DNA from: Kribbella pratensis
Lineage (GTDB): Bacteria; Actinomycetota; Actinomycetes; Propionibacteriales; Kribbellaceae
NCBI RefSeq assembly: GCF_004366075.1
Contig: NZ_SODU01000003.1
Coordinates: 124,001 to 188,000 of the forward strand
Length of the DNA: 64,000 nucleotides
Direction of reading: 5' to 3'
The notes below the pieces were generated by a model. It worked only from the letters and a program-made list of their open reading frames with translations. It had not been told where the DNA came from and did no database searches. A program made the translations under genes and the position numbers. This document shows positions 56,560 through 64,000 of the stretch, one piece after another (position 1 is the stretch's first letter; each line of letters opens with the position of its first letter).

Positions 56560-57828
56560 ATGAGCGAGCAGGGTTGGCCGGCGCCGCGGGTCGATGGAGC
56601 AGTGACCGGTACCGTCACAGTGCCCGGATCGAAGTCGATCAGCAACCGCGCCCTCATCCTCGCCGCGATCGCGGACGGCCCGTCGCACCTGACCGGCCTG
56701 CTCGCGGCTCGCGACACGTCCCTGATGCGGTCGGCGCTGGTCTCGCTCGGCGTGGGCATCTCCGAGAGCGGTACGACGGTGACCGTCACCCCGGGCTCGC
56801 TCAAGGGCCCGGCGAACGTCGACTGCGGCCTGGCCGGCACCGTGATGCGGTTCGTCCCGCCGGTCGCCGCGCTGGCCGACGGCGTGGTCGCCTTCGACGG
56901 TGACCCGTACGCGCGGGAGCGGCCGATGGGCGTCATCCTCGACGCGCTGCGCACCCTCGGCGTACAGATCGACGACGGCGGCACCGGCCGGATGCCGTAC
57001 ACCGTGTCCGGCACGGGTTCGGTGCGCGGCGGGAAGGTGACCCTGGACGCGTCCGGGTCGAGCCAGTTCGTGTCCGCGCTGCTGCTGGCCGGCGCGCGGT
57101 ACGACGAGGGCGTCGACATCCGGCACGACGGCAAGCCGGTCCCGTCGCAGCCGCACCTGGACATGTCGGTCGCGATGCTGCGCGAACGCGGTGTCACGGT
57201 CGACGACACGGAGCCGAACCGGTGGGTGGTTGCTCCCGGCCCCATTCGAGCGCTGGACACCGCGATCGAGCCCGACCTGTCGAACGCGGCGCCGTTCCTG
57301 GCCGCGGCCGTCGTCACCGGCGGCGAGGTGACCGTGACCGGCTGGCCGGCGGAGACCACGCAGCCGGGCGGCCAACTGCCCGAGCTCTTCACGCGGTTCG
57401 GCGCCGAGGTGACGCGCACCGAGGACGGTCTGACCGTGCGCGGGACCGGACGGGTGCAGGGCTGCGACCTCGACCTGAGCGAGGTCGGCGAGCTGTCCCC
57501 CGTGATCGCCGCGGTGGCCGCGTTCGCCGACGGGCCGTCGTACCTGCGGGGAATCGCGCACCTGCGCAACCACGAGACCGACCGGCTGGCGGCGCTCGAA
57601 ACCGAGTTCAACGCGCTCGGCGGGGACGTCACGCAACTCGAGGACGGGCTGGCGATCCGGCCGAAGCCGTTGCGCGGAGGGCTTTTCCACACGTACGACG
57701 ACCACCGGATGGCGCACGCCGCCGCTGTCGTCGGCCTGCTCGTCGACGACCTGCAGATCGAGAACATCGGCACCACAGCGAAAACCCTGCCCGAATTCCC
57801 CCAGTTGTGGTCGGGGCTCGCCGGCTGA
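56560..57828 (+). CDS. aroA: 3-phosphoshikimate 1-carboxyvinyltransferase (EPSP synthase)
   Basis: A 422-aa enzyme of the shikimate pathway that joins PEP and shikimate 3-phosphate. Signatures: VPGSKSISNRALILAAIADG (shikimate-phosphate site), VDCGLAGTVMRFVPPVAALA (PEP site), RERPMGVILDALRTLGVQID, LRNHETDRLAALETEFNALG and HTYDDHRMAHAAAVVGL. The DCGLAGTVMRF segment is the class with AGTVMRF rather than the common NAGTAMRP loop, as in other actinobacteria. The ATG follows GAGGGAG. The stop overlaps the rsgA start by one base, the same aroA-rsgA order as in mycobacteria. Confidence 0.95.
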   Translation: MSEQGWPAPRVDGAVTGTVTVPGSKSISNRALILAAIADGPSHLTGLLAARDTSLMRSALVSLGVGISESGTTVTVTPGSLKGPANVDCGLAGTVMRFVPPVAALADGVVAFDGDPYARERPMGVILDALRTLGVQIDDGGTGRMPYTVSGTGSVRGGKVTLDASGSSQFVSALLLAGARYDEGVDIRHDGKPVPSQPHLDMSVAMLRERGVTVDDTEPNRWVVAPGPIRALDTAIEPDLSNAAPFLAAAVVTGGEVTVTGWPAETTQPGGQLPELFTRFGAEVTRTEDGLTVRGTGRVQGCDLDLSEVGELSPVIAAVAAFADGPSYLRGIAHLRNHETDRLAALETEFNALGGDVTQLEDGLAIRPKPLRGGLFHTYDDHRMAHAAAVVGLLVDDLQIENIGTTAKTLPEFPQLWSGLAG

Positions 57829-58814
57829 TGTCGCGGTACGACGAGGAGGCCAAGTACGACCGTCCGAAGCGCCGGACCCGGCCACGGACCAAGGACCGTC
57901 CCTCGTACGACGACGCCGCGATCGGGTTCGTCTTCACCCGCGACCGCGGGCGCTACGCCTGCTGGGTCGAGGATCCGGACGGCGGGCGCGAGGTGACCGC
58001 GATGAAGGCCCGTCAGCTCGGCCGCACCGGCGTGATCGTCGGAGACCGGGTCAAACTCGACGGCAACGCCAGCGGCGACGAGGGCTCGCTGGCCCGCATC
58101 GTCGAGGTTCTCCCCCGTACGACGCTGCTGCGCCGCTCCGCCGATGACGACGACCCCGTCGAGCGCCCGCTGGTCGCGAACGCAGACCAGCTTGTCATCG
58201 TCGTCGCAGTCGCGAACCCGGAGCCCCGGACCGGGTTGATCGACCGCTTCCTGGTCGCGGCGTACGACGCCGGCATGCGCCCGCTGCTCTGCCTCACGAA
58301 GACCGACCTGGCCGATCCGGACCCACTGCTCTCGATCTACCGCCCCTTGGGCGTCGAGTCGGTCGCCACGCACCAAGGCGGCGACCTGACGGAGCTCCAG
58401 GAGCAGCTCGACGACCGGACAAGCGTGCTGGTCGGTCACTCGGGCGTCGGCAAGTCCACGCTGGTCAACGGCATCATCCCCGGCGCCGCCCGGGCGGTCG
58501 GCATCGTCAACGAGGTCACCGGCCGCGGGCGCCATACGTCGACGAACACCGTCGTACTGCGCCTGCCGGACGGCGGCTGGCTGATCGACACCCCGGGCAT
58601 CCGCTCGTTCGGCCTCGCGCACGTGGACCCCGACAAGTTGATCGGCGCGTTCCCGGACCTCGCGGAGATCGCGGCGGACTGCCCGCGTGGCTGCACACAT
58701 GCCGCGGACGCGCCCGACTGCGCGCTGGACGAGGCCGTCGCCGAGGGGCGCGCCGACGCCGAGCGAGTCGCGTCCTTCCGCCGGCTGGTCGCCAGCCGCG
58801 GATCAGCCAACTGA
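57828..58814 (+). CDS. rsgA: Ribosome biogenesis GTPase RsgA
   Basis: A 328-aa circularly permuted GTPase acting in late 30S maturation. An OB-fold N-terminal region (GFVFTRDRGRYACWVED) precedes the GTPase motifs in permuted order: G4 TKTD near residue 160, then G1 VGHSGVGKSTLVN and G3 DTPGIRSFG. The C-terminal zinc-binding segment is DCPRGCTHAADAPDCAL. A basic N-terminal extension of about 25 residues (KRRTRPRTKDR) is usual in Actinobacteria. Translation is coupled to aroA (TGATG). Confidence 0.95.
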   Translation: MSRYDEEAKYDRPKRRTRPRTKDRPSYDDAAIGFVFTRDRGRYACWVEDPDGGREVTAMKARQLGRTGVIVGDRVKLDGNASGDEGSLARIVEVLPRTTLLRRSADDDDPVERPLVANADQLVIVVAVANPEPRTGLIDRFLVAAYDAGMRPLLCLTKTDLADPDPLLSIYRPLGVESVATHQGGDLTELQEQLDDRTSVLVGHSGVGKSTLVNGIIPGAARAVGIVNEVTGRGRHTSTNTVVLRLPDGGWLIDTPGIRSFGLAHVDPDKLIGAFPDLAEIAADCPRGCTHAADAPDCALDEAVAEGRADAERVASFRRLVASRGSAN

Positions 58815-59288
58815 CTACTTGGGAAGCTGTCCTTGCCATACCGCCTTCGCGCCGGCGTCGCCGGTGCGGATGGTCTGCCAGATGACCAGTACGCCGATCA
58901 CAACGACCGCGGCCTGGGTGAGCAGCTCGAGCGGCCGGCTCGTCGTTGCCTTGTCACCCTTGATGCCGGCCAGCAGCAAGAAGGCGGCGACGGCAACGAC
59001 CGCGAAGATCAGGCAGTACCAGAACAGCAGGTCGCCGCGCTTCGCGTGCAGTTCGACGGCCTTCTCCAGCGTCGGCACCGCGTTGACGAACGCCTCACCG
59101 CTCTCCTTGGCCACGAACGCGCACACCACCGTCCCGACGCCGAGAATCAACGCCGGCCAGCGCAGCACCCCGCGCCACCGCGGCACCAGCGCGAACACGA
59201 TGCCGGTGAGCGCGGCCACCGGGAGCAGCACCACGGTCAGATGAATCACCAGCACGTGCAGCGGCAGATCCCCGAAGCGCTCGAACAT
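58815..59288 (-). CDS. DUF2231 membrane protein
   Basis: A 157-aa four-helix protein. LPLHVLVIHLTVVLLPVAAL is the DUF2231 signature: a conserved histidine pair near the membrane surface that may bind heme or metal. Later helices are WPALILGVGTVVCAFVA, LLFWYCLIFAVVAVAAFLLL and LLTQAAVVVIGVLVIW. It ends directly against the rsgA stop in convergent orientation. Function unknown; related proteins sit with cytochrome-type genes elsewhere. Confidence 0.88.
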   Translation of the reverse strand: MFERFGDLPLHVLVIHLTVVLLPVAALTGIVFALVPRWRGVLRWPALILGVGTVVCAFVAKESGEAFVNAVPTLEKAVELHAKRGDLLFWYCLIFAVVAVAAFLLLAGIKGDKATTSRPLELLTQAAVVVIGVLVIWQTIRTGDAGAKAVWQGQLPK

Positions 59289-59433
59289 TGACGCCTCCCG
59301 GCGGTCGTAGGACGTGATCAGACACTAGTGGCACGTTCAACGACTGCCTTTGGTTCAATCCACACCGCAATCGATCCGCAACTGATCCCGGACACCCGGT
59401 CCGCTCCGCAGCGGTTCAGGCTAGCCTTCCGGC

Positions 59434-60213
59434 ATGCCTTCGCACACGGATGACCTGCGGCTCGCCCACATCCTGGCCGACGACGCGGACTCGACCACGA
59501 TGGACCGCTACAAGGCGCTCGACCTGCACGTGGCCACCAAGCCCGACCTCACCCCGGTGAGCGAGTCGGACAAGAAGGTCGAGGACGTGATGCGCAAGAC
59601 GCTCGCCCGGGCCCGTCCGCGGGACGCGTTCGTGGGCGAGGAGGACGGCACCAGCGGCTGGGGCGTACGGCGCTGGGTGGTCGACCCGATCGACGGCACC
59701 AAGAACTACATCCGCGGCGTCCCGGTCTGGGCCACGCTGATCAGCCTGATGATCGAGGACCAGGTCGTCGTCGGCGTGGTCTCCGCCCCCGCACTCGGGA
59801 AGCGCTGGTGGGCGTCGTACGGCGACGGCGCCTGGACCGGCCGCGCACTGCACTCCTCGCAGCCGTGCCGGGTCAGCGACGTGAGCAAGATCGAGGACGC
59901 GTCGCTGTCGTACGCCTCGCTCAAGGGCTGGGAGAAGATCGGCAAGAAGAACCAGTGGGCGGACCTGATGGACTCGGTCTGGCGGACCCGCGCGTACGGC
60001 GACTTCTGGTCGTACATGCTGGTCGCGGAAGGCGCGGTCGACATCGCCGCCGAGCCCGAGCTCAACCTCTACGACATGGCCGCGCTGGCGATCATCGTCG
60101 ACGAGGCCGGCGGCAGGTTCACCTCCGTCGACGGCGCCCCCGGCCCCAACGGCCCGAACGCCGTCGCCACCAACGGCCGTCTGCACGACGAAGTCCTCAA
60201 ACGCCTCGAGTAA
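59434..60213 (+). CDS. hisN: Histidinol-phosphatase (inositol-monophosphatase family)
   Basis: A 259-aa Mg2+-dependent phosphatase. Metal-site motifs are FVGEEDG, WVVDPIDGTKNYIRGVPVWA and the C-terminal AEPELNLYDMAALAIIVDEA, and the core substrate region is YGDFWSYMLVAEGAVDIA. The order and spacing match actinobacterial HisN, which removes phosphate from histidinol phosphate. Other inositol-monophosphatase-family substrates cannot be excluded. It stands alone, 145 bases from the divergent DUF2231 gene. Confidence 0.9.
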   Translation: MPSHTDDLRLAHILADDADSTTMDRYKALDLHVATKPDLTPVSESDKKVEDVMRKTLARARPRDAFVGEEDGTSGWGVRRWVVDPIDGTKNYIRGVPVWATLISLMIEDQVVVGVVSAPALGKRWWASYGDGAWTGRALHSSQPCRVSDVSKIEDASLSYASLKGWEKIGKKNQWADLMDSVWRTRAYGDFWSYMLVAEGAVDIAAEPELNLYDMAALAIIVDEAGGRFTSVDGAPGPNGPNAVATNGRLHDEVLKRLE

Positions 60214-60592
60214 CGTCCCCCGCCCGCTGCACACCACCACCACCTTGTCCGTATCCCCACCACTCCACCGCGTGGAACCGGCGCTTGTAACTGATGTGTG
60301 GGTGGGTCGACGGTTTCGAGGGCGGCTCCGGGCTTGGTGTGATCGGCAGCTCGACAGGATGTCTCAGGTGGCCGGGTAGTGCACCTGAGCGTGAACCCGT
60401 CCGCGCGTACACCGTCCCATCGGTGCACTACCTGTCGAGGTTGCACATCACACCGCCGCGAGCAGCCGAGCCACCAACCCCCACACATCAGACCGGAGAG
60501 CCGGAAACCTCTTTGGGCGCGGGTCAACCAGATCTCGTGGCGGATTTTGGTTGGTGGGGGCTCAAGGTGGGCGCGGGGTGGTTGGTGGGGGC
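60214..60592. repeat. Nested inverted repeats plus 17-bp direct repeats, no gene
   Basis: Four pairs of exact arms are nested in perfect order. CTGATGTGTGGG (60291-60302) pairs with CCCACACATCAG (60480-60491). GGTGTGAT (60336-60343) pairs with ATCACACC (60447-60454). CTCGACAGG (60350-60358) pairs with CCTGTCGAG (60431-60439). GGTAGTGCACC (60375-60385) pairs with GGTGCACTACC (60422-60432). The whole could fold into one branched hairpin about 200 bases long. To the right GGTTGGTGGGGGCTCAA occurs twice with a 31-base period (60549-60565, 60580-60596); the second copy includes the sigma-gene stop. No frame in the region looks coding. Confidence 0.65.
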
Positions 60593-61762
60593 TCAAAGTT
60601 GTGCTCGCTTTTGCAGGAAATCTGCTTCGGTCGGGTTGGTGGTGAAGGCGAGTGCTTCTTCGTAGGCTGCTCGCGCTTCTTGGGTGCGGCCTAGGCGGCG
60701 GAGGAGTTCGGCGCGGGTGGAGGCGAGATACGGGTACGTCGCCAACGCCGGGTCGTCCGGTAGTTGTTCAAGTGCAGCCGCGGGGCCGGCGACGTAGCTG
60801 AGCGCCACAACCCGATTCAGTGCTACTACCGGCGACGGCCATTTTGCGAGCAGTACGTCGTACAGCCCGAGGATCTCGGGCCAGTCGGTGTCTTCCCACC
60901 GTGCCGCCTCCGCATGCACCGCGGCAATCGCGGCCATCAGCCCGAACCGTCCAGCCGGCCCCACCGCTCCCGGCACCAACTCCAGCGCCTCGGCGATCAA
61001 GGCGTGGTCCCAGAGCGAGCGGTCCTGGTCCTCCATCAGCACCAACTGCCCGTCGACCTGTGCAGGACGCCGCGCTTCGGTCAGCAACAGCAACGCCAGT
61101 AGCCCGGCCGCCTCGGAACTCTCCGGCAACAGCAGGCGAATCATCCGCGCAAGATCAAGCCCCCGCCGGCTTGCGGTGTCGTTCGCGGTGTAGCCCGCTG
61201 TGTAGACCAGGTGGATGACGTCCAGGACTGCGTCGATGCGCTCAGGGAGATCTGTCAGGCGTGGGATGCGGTAGGGGATGCCGGTTCGGGAGATCTTCTG
61301 TTTGGCGCGGGTGATGCGGGCCTGCATCGTGGCTTCCTTGACCAGGAACACCCTGGCGATCTCCGCCGACGAGAGGCCGCACACCAGGCGCAATGTCAGC
61401 GCGATCCGGGCCTCCTGTGACAGCGCCGGATGGCAGCAGGTGAAGACCAGCCGCAAACGATCGTCCGGGAACGTCTCGTCGACGGCATCCTCAACCGGAA
61501 TCAGCAACGGGAGCTTCCGCCGTACGACGTCCGCACGCCGCCGGTGCTCCAGCGCGCGCCTCGTCGCGACAGTCGTCAGCCACGCACCCGGGCGCCCAGG
61601 CACCCCCTGTTCCCGCCAGTGCACCAGCGCCTTCGCGTACGCGTCCTGAACGCAGTCCTCTGCCAGGTCGAGGTCCGCTGCCACGCGGGCAGTCGCGGCG
61701 AGGACGGCGGCCCACTCGGTCGCATGGGCCGCCGCCACCGCTTCAGCTACCGGATCAGCCAC
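60593..61762 (-). CDS. ECF42-type RNA polymerase sigma factor with C-terminal helical extension
   Basis: A 389-aa sigma factor. Region 2 has AATARVAADLDLAEDCVQDA, WREQGVPGRPGAWLTTVATR and RALEHRRRADVV; region 4 has TLRLVCGLSSAEIARVFLVK and EATMQARITRAKQKI. A long all-alpha, TPR-like extension follows (about 180-389; AGYTANDTASRRGLDLARMI, GLMAAIAAVHAEAARWEDTD). This layout plus an adjacent YCII/DGPF gene is the ECF42 group, in which the extension is needed for activity in place of an anti-sigma factor. The GTG at 61762 overlaps the partner gene by eight bases. Confidence 0.92.
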   Translation of the reverse strand: MADPVAEAVAAAHATEWAAVLAATARVAADLDLAEDCVQDAYAKALVHWREQGVPGRPGAWLTTVATRRALEHRRRADVVRRKLPLLIPVEDAVDETFPDDRLRLVFTCCHPALSQEARIALTLRLVCGLSSAEIARVFLVKEATMQARITRAKQKISRTGIPYRIPRLTDLPERIDAVLDVIHLVYTAGYTANDTASRRGLDLARMIRLLLPESSEAAGLLALLLLTEARRPAQVDGQLVLMEDQDRSLWDHALIAEALELVPGAVGPAGRFGLMAAIAAVHAEAARWEDTDWPEILGLYDVLLAKWPSPVVALNRVVALSYVAGPAAALEQLPDDPALATYPYLASTRAELLRRLGRTQEARAAYEEALAFTTNPTEADFLQKRAQL

Positions 61763-62102
61763 CGTTGACCAGCGGACGGACCTCGACACCGCCCATCGGC
61801 GACGGGACCTGCTTGGCGATCGCGAGCGCCTCGTCCAGGTCGGCGGCCTCGATGACGTAGTACCCGCCCATCACTTCCTTGGTCTCGGCGAAGACGCCGT
61901 CCGTGACGACGTACCCGCCGTTGCCGTCGGAACGGATCGAGGTCGCGGTCTCGCTCCCGTCGAGCTGCCCGCCGCCGCGCACGGTGGACCCGTTGGCCTC
62001 GACGAAGGCCTGATGGTTCTTGTGATTCTGCTCCGCCACCGACCCGTCGTCCGCGGCCCACTTCGCCTCGTCGTCGTAGATCATCACCAGGTACTTGCCC
62101 AC
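61755..62102 (-). CDS. YCII/DGPF-domain protein, ECF42 partner
   Basis: A 115-aa ferredoxin-like alpha/beta protein (GKYLVMIYDDEAKWAADDGS, ATSIRSDGNGGYVVTDGVFA, KEVMGGYYVIEAADLDEALA) of the YCII-related/DGPF family. The GTG start has AGAGAGG nine bases upstream. It lies immediately before and overlaps the ECF42 sigma gene. In Streptomyces such genes are targets of the adjacent ECF42 sigma factor. Biochemical role unknown. Confidence 0.9.
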   Translation of the reverse strand: MGKYLVMIYDDEAKWAADDGSVAEQNHKNHQAFVEANGSTVRGGGQLDGSETATSIRSDGNGGYVVTDGVFAETKEVMGGYYVIEAADLDEALAIAKQVPSPMGGVEVRPLVNGG

Positions 62103-62218
62103 TTGTGGTCACCTCTCTCGTCCACACTCGGTTACAGCATCCACCTCTCCGATGCGCGACCCGGGCCGGAATCGACAACCCCCGCGAGGAAGTTTCCCGA
62201 CCACGTATGGTGGCCGGT

Positions 62219-63502
62219 ATGCCCTTGACGTACCCCATCGCGGAGCAGACGCTCGACAACGGCCTCCGGGTCGTCGTGAGCTCGGACCGCGCCGTCCCGA
62301 TCGTTGCCGTCAACCTCTGGTACGACGTCGGGTCGCGCCACGAACCACCGGGGCTGACCGGGTTCGCGCACCTCTTCGAGCACCTGATGTTCCAGGGGTC
62401 GCGCAACGTCGCCTCCGGTCAGCACTTCAGCCTGCTGGAGACCGCCGGCGCCAGCCTGAACGCGAGCACCTTCTTCGACCGCACGAACTACTTCGAGTCG
62501 CTGCCCAGCGGCGGTCTCGACCTCGCGCTCTGGCTCGAGGCGGACCGGATGGGCTACCTGCTCGACGCGGTCAACCAGGAGAACCTGGACAACCAGCGTG
62601 ACGTGGTCAAGGAAGAGAAGCGGCAGAGCTACGACAACCGCCCGTACGGCGACTCGTACGAGCGGCTCGTCCGGCTCGCGTTCCCCGAAGGCCACCCGTA
62701 CGCACACATGACGATCGGGTCGATGGAGGACCTGGACGCAGCCTCACTGGAGGACGTGCACGCGTTCTTCCGCAAGTACTACGGGCCGAACAACGCGGTG
62801 CTGACGATCGTCGGCGACGTGTCCGAGGAGGACGCGTTCGACGCCGCCAAGCGGTACTTCGGCCACCTGCCCGCGATCCCCACGCCGCCGCCGGCACCCG
62901 ACGGGACGATCGGCCCGATGACCGGCGTACAGCGTGACGACGTCGTGTCCGACGTACCGTCCGACCTGATCACGATGATGTTCCGGCTGCCGGTCGACGG
63001 CACGCCCGAGCTGGACGCGGCCGGGCTCGCGCTCGACATCCTCGCCGCGGGGCAGAGCGGCCGCCTGAACCGGCGGCTGGTCCGCGACGAGCAGATCGCA
63101 CAGTCGGTGTCCGGTGGGGCGCTTCCGCTGATCGGCGGGGTGTCGTTCGGGACGCTGACCGGGATCGCGTCGGACGGTATCGACCTGCAGAAGGTCGAGG
63201 ACGCGCTGCTCGAGGAGATCGAGAAGCTGGCCGCGGACGGAGTCACCGCGGAAGAGCTGGCCACGGTGCAGGCACAGGCCGAGCGGGACTGGCTCGAGCA
63301 GCTGGCGACGTGCGCGGGCCGTGCCGACGAGATCTCGCACCATGCGTTGCTGTTCGGCGATCCGAACCGGATCAACACGCGCATCGACCAGATCCAGGCC
63401 GTGACCGTTGAGCAGGTGCAGGCGGCCGCGCAGAAATGGATCCGCGCGGAGGGCCGTGTGCAGGTCACCTACCGCCGCAGCGAGTCGGGAGAAGAAGAAT
63501 GA
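62219..63502 (+). CDS. M16-family zinc metallopeptidase, active subunit
   Basis: A 427-aa pitrilysin/processing-peptidase-like enzyme. The inverted zinc motif HxxEH is HLFEH at residues 51-55 (GLTGFAHLFEHLMFQGSRNV); further conserved parts are LNASTFFDRTNYFESLPSGG and the distal Glu region NQRDVVKEEKRQSYDNRPYG. An ATG four codons upstream (62207) is an alternative start with GAGGAAG about 14 bases before it. Its stop overlaps a second M16 gene by four bases, the usual active/inactive pair that forms a heterodimer. Confidence 0.93.
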   Translation: MPLTYPIAEQTLDNGLRVVVSSDRAVPIVAVNLWYDVGSRHEPPGLTGFAHLFEHLMFQGSRNVASGQHFSLLETAGASLNASTFFDRTNYFESLPSGGLDLALWLEADRMGYLLDAVNQENLDNQRDVVKEEKRQSYDNRPYGDSYERLVRLAFPEGHPYAHMTIGSMEDLDAASLEDVHAFFRKYYGPNNAVLTIVGDVSEEDAFDAAKRYFGHLPAIPTPPPAPDGTIGPMTGVQRDDVVSDVPSDLITMMFRLPVDGTPELDAAGLALDILAAGQSGRLNRRLVRDEQIAQSVSGGALPLIGGVSFGTLTGIASDGIDLQKVEDALLEEIEKLAADGVTAEELATVQAQAERDWLEQLATCAGRADEISHHALLFGDPNRINTRIDQIQAVTVEQVQAAAQKWIRAEGRVQVTYRRSESGEEE

Positions 63503-64000
63503 GCCAGGTTCTGACCACCCCGCCGCCTGTCGGCGCGCCGCGTCCGTGGAAGTTCCCGGAGGCGGTGACCACGCGGACCAGCGTCGGCGCACCGGTGCAC
63601 GTCTTCGACCGTCCGGGGCAGTACGTCGCCACCGTCCGGGTCACGATCGCGATGCCGCTGATCGCCGAACCGCGCGAGCTGGAGGGTGTCGCGACGATCA
63701 TGTCGCGGACGCTCGACGAGGGCACCGAGCTGCATTCGGCCAACGAGTTCGCTGCCGCGCTCGAACGGCACGGAGCGGCGTACGGCGTCGATGTCAGCTC
63801 GGACGCCCTGCACGTGGAGATCTCGGTGCCGGTGTCGCATCTCGCGCCGGCGGTCGAGCTGCTGGCCGAGGCGATCACGCGGCCCGCGTTCAACCAGGCC
63901 GATGTCGGACGGCACGTGACGATCCGGCTCGGCGAGATCAACCAGGAGCGGGCCAACGCCGGGTACCGGGCGCGGGAGGCGTTCGCCGCGCACCTGTTCG
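63499..64000 (+). CDS. M16-family metallopeptidase, inactive subunit (partial, cut by window end)
   Basis: The first 167 residues of the second M16 protein. At the place of the zinc motif it reads GVATIMSRTLDEGTELHSAN, so HxxEH is absent and the subunit is non-catalytic, as in heterodimeric M16B peptidases. The following SANEFAAALERHGAAYGVDV and LAPAVELLAEAITRPAFNQA are normal family sequence. ATGA overlap with the active subunit ensures equal synthesis. The gene continues beyond position 64000. Confidence 0.92.
   Translation, partial: MSQVLTTPPPVGAPRPWKFPEAVTTRTSVGAPVHVFDRPGQYVATVRVTIAMPLIAEPRELEGVATIMSRTLDEGTELHSANEFAAALERHGAAYGVDVSSDALHVEISVPVSHLAPAVELLAEAITRPAFNQADVGRHVTIRLGEINQERANAGYRAREAFAAHLF

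Noticed and set aside
55887..58700. Long antisense open frames over the DoxX-like gene, aroA and rsgA
   Set aside because: They shadow three well-conserved genes and have no recognisable product.

Overview
The window is high-GC actinobacterial chromosome. Markers are two WhiB-type (Wbl) proteins, a mycothiol-type SigR/RsrA pair, an RsbW-like/SigB-F-type pair, a fused E1/E2 2-oxoglutarate decarboxylase and the 24-residue ribosomal protein bL37. A core of genes (whiB1, pdtaS, rsrA, sigR, a YedK/HMCES-type peptidase, aroA, rsgA) matches, from memory, the Mycobacterium tuberculosis Rv3219-Rv3228 neighbourhood, here opened up by many accessory genes. Protein style and content suggest Nocardioidales (a Kribbella-like genome); that placement is inference.

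Layout. 1-4.8 kb: kgd, a DUF6104 micro-gene and an AAA ATPase. 4.8-9.9 kb: an ArsR repressor divergent from a Ca2+/H+ antiporter-like protein with a perfect palindrome between them, a divergent Wbl protein, a GNAT/oxidoreductase pair and an unrecognised secreted protein. 10-16.8 kb: malic enzyme, then two complete polar amino-acid ABC importer operons that share an upstream sequence element. 16.9-22.6 kb: RsbW-like/sigma pair, WhiB1 with a CRP-like site, an XRE-DUF5753 regulator with its SAM-methyltransferase partner, and the PdtaS sensor kinase. 22.7-30 kb: DUF2785 protein, EEP-family phosphatase/nuclease, DUF3311 plus sodium:solute symporter, DUF5317 protein, and an HD-GYP protein coupled to a catalytically dead HD-GYP paralogue. 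30.2-36.8 kb: bL37, an HTH-NB-ARC-TPR regulator, rsrA-sigR with a SigR-type promoter, alpha/beta hydrolase, YedK-like peptidase and a D-Ala-D-Ala ligase. 36.8-42.6 kb: a degenerate GGDEF protein, a very large membrane-tethered sigma factor, and an Asp-specific T-box riboswitch controlling an archaeal-type aspartyl-tRNA synthetase that is coupled to an aminoglycoside-phosphotransferase-like kinase. 42.6-46.6 kb: a four-gene operon of secreted beta-sandwich proteins, probably surface fibres. 46.7-55 kb: M20 peptidase, LuxR-type ATPase regulator, two alpha/beta hydrolases, serine hydrolase, DUF4097 protein and a second APH-like kinase. 55.1-64 kb: FrnE-like DsbA protein, DoxX-like protein, aroA-rsgA, DUF2231, hisN, a nested inverted-repeat region, an ECF42-type sigma factor with its YCII/DGPF partner, and an M16 peptidase pair cut by the window edge.

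The most distinctive element is the T-box at about 40.23-40.45 kb. Its recognisable parts are an AGTA/AGAGAG stem I, a GAC specifier, a TGGC bulge that fits a G73 tRNA, and a Shine-Dalgarno sequestering hairpin. It implies translational control of an AspRS by uncharged tRNA-Asp. Other points of interest are the sigma/anti-sigma fusion with three tandem extracellular repeats, the surface operon whose proteins share paired C-terminal modules, the active/inactive HD-GYP pair preceded by a seven-codon mini-ORF, and a roughly 200-bp nested inverted repeat downstream of hisN. No tRNA, rRNA, CRISPR array, insertion sequence or prophage gene was seen.
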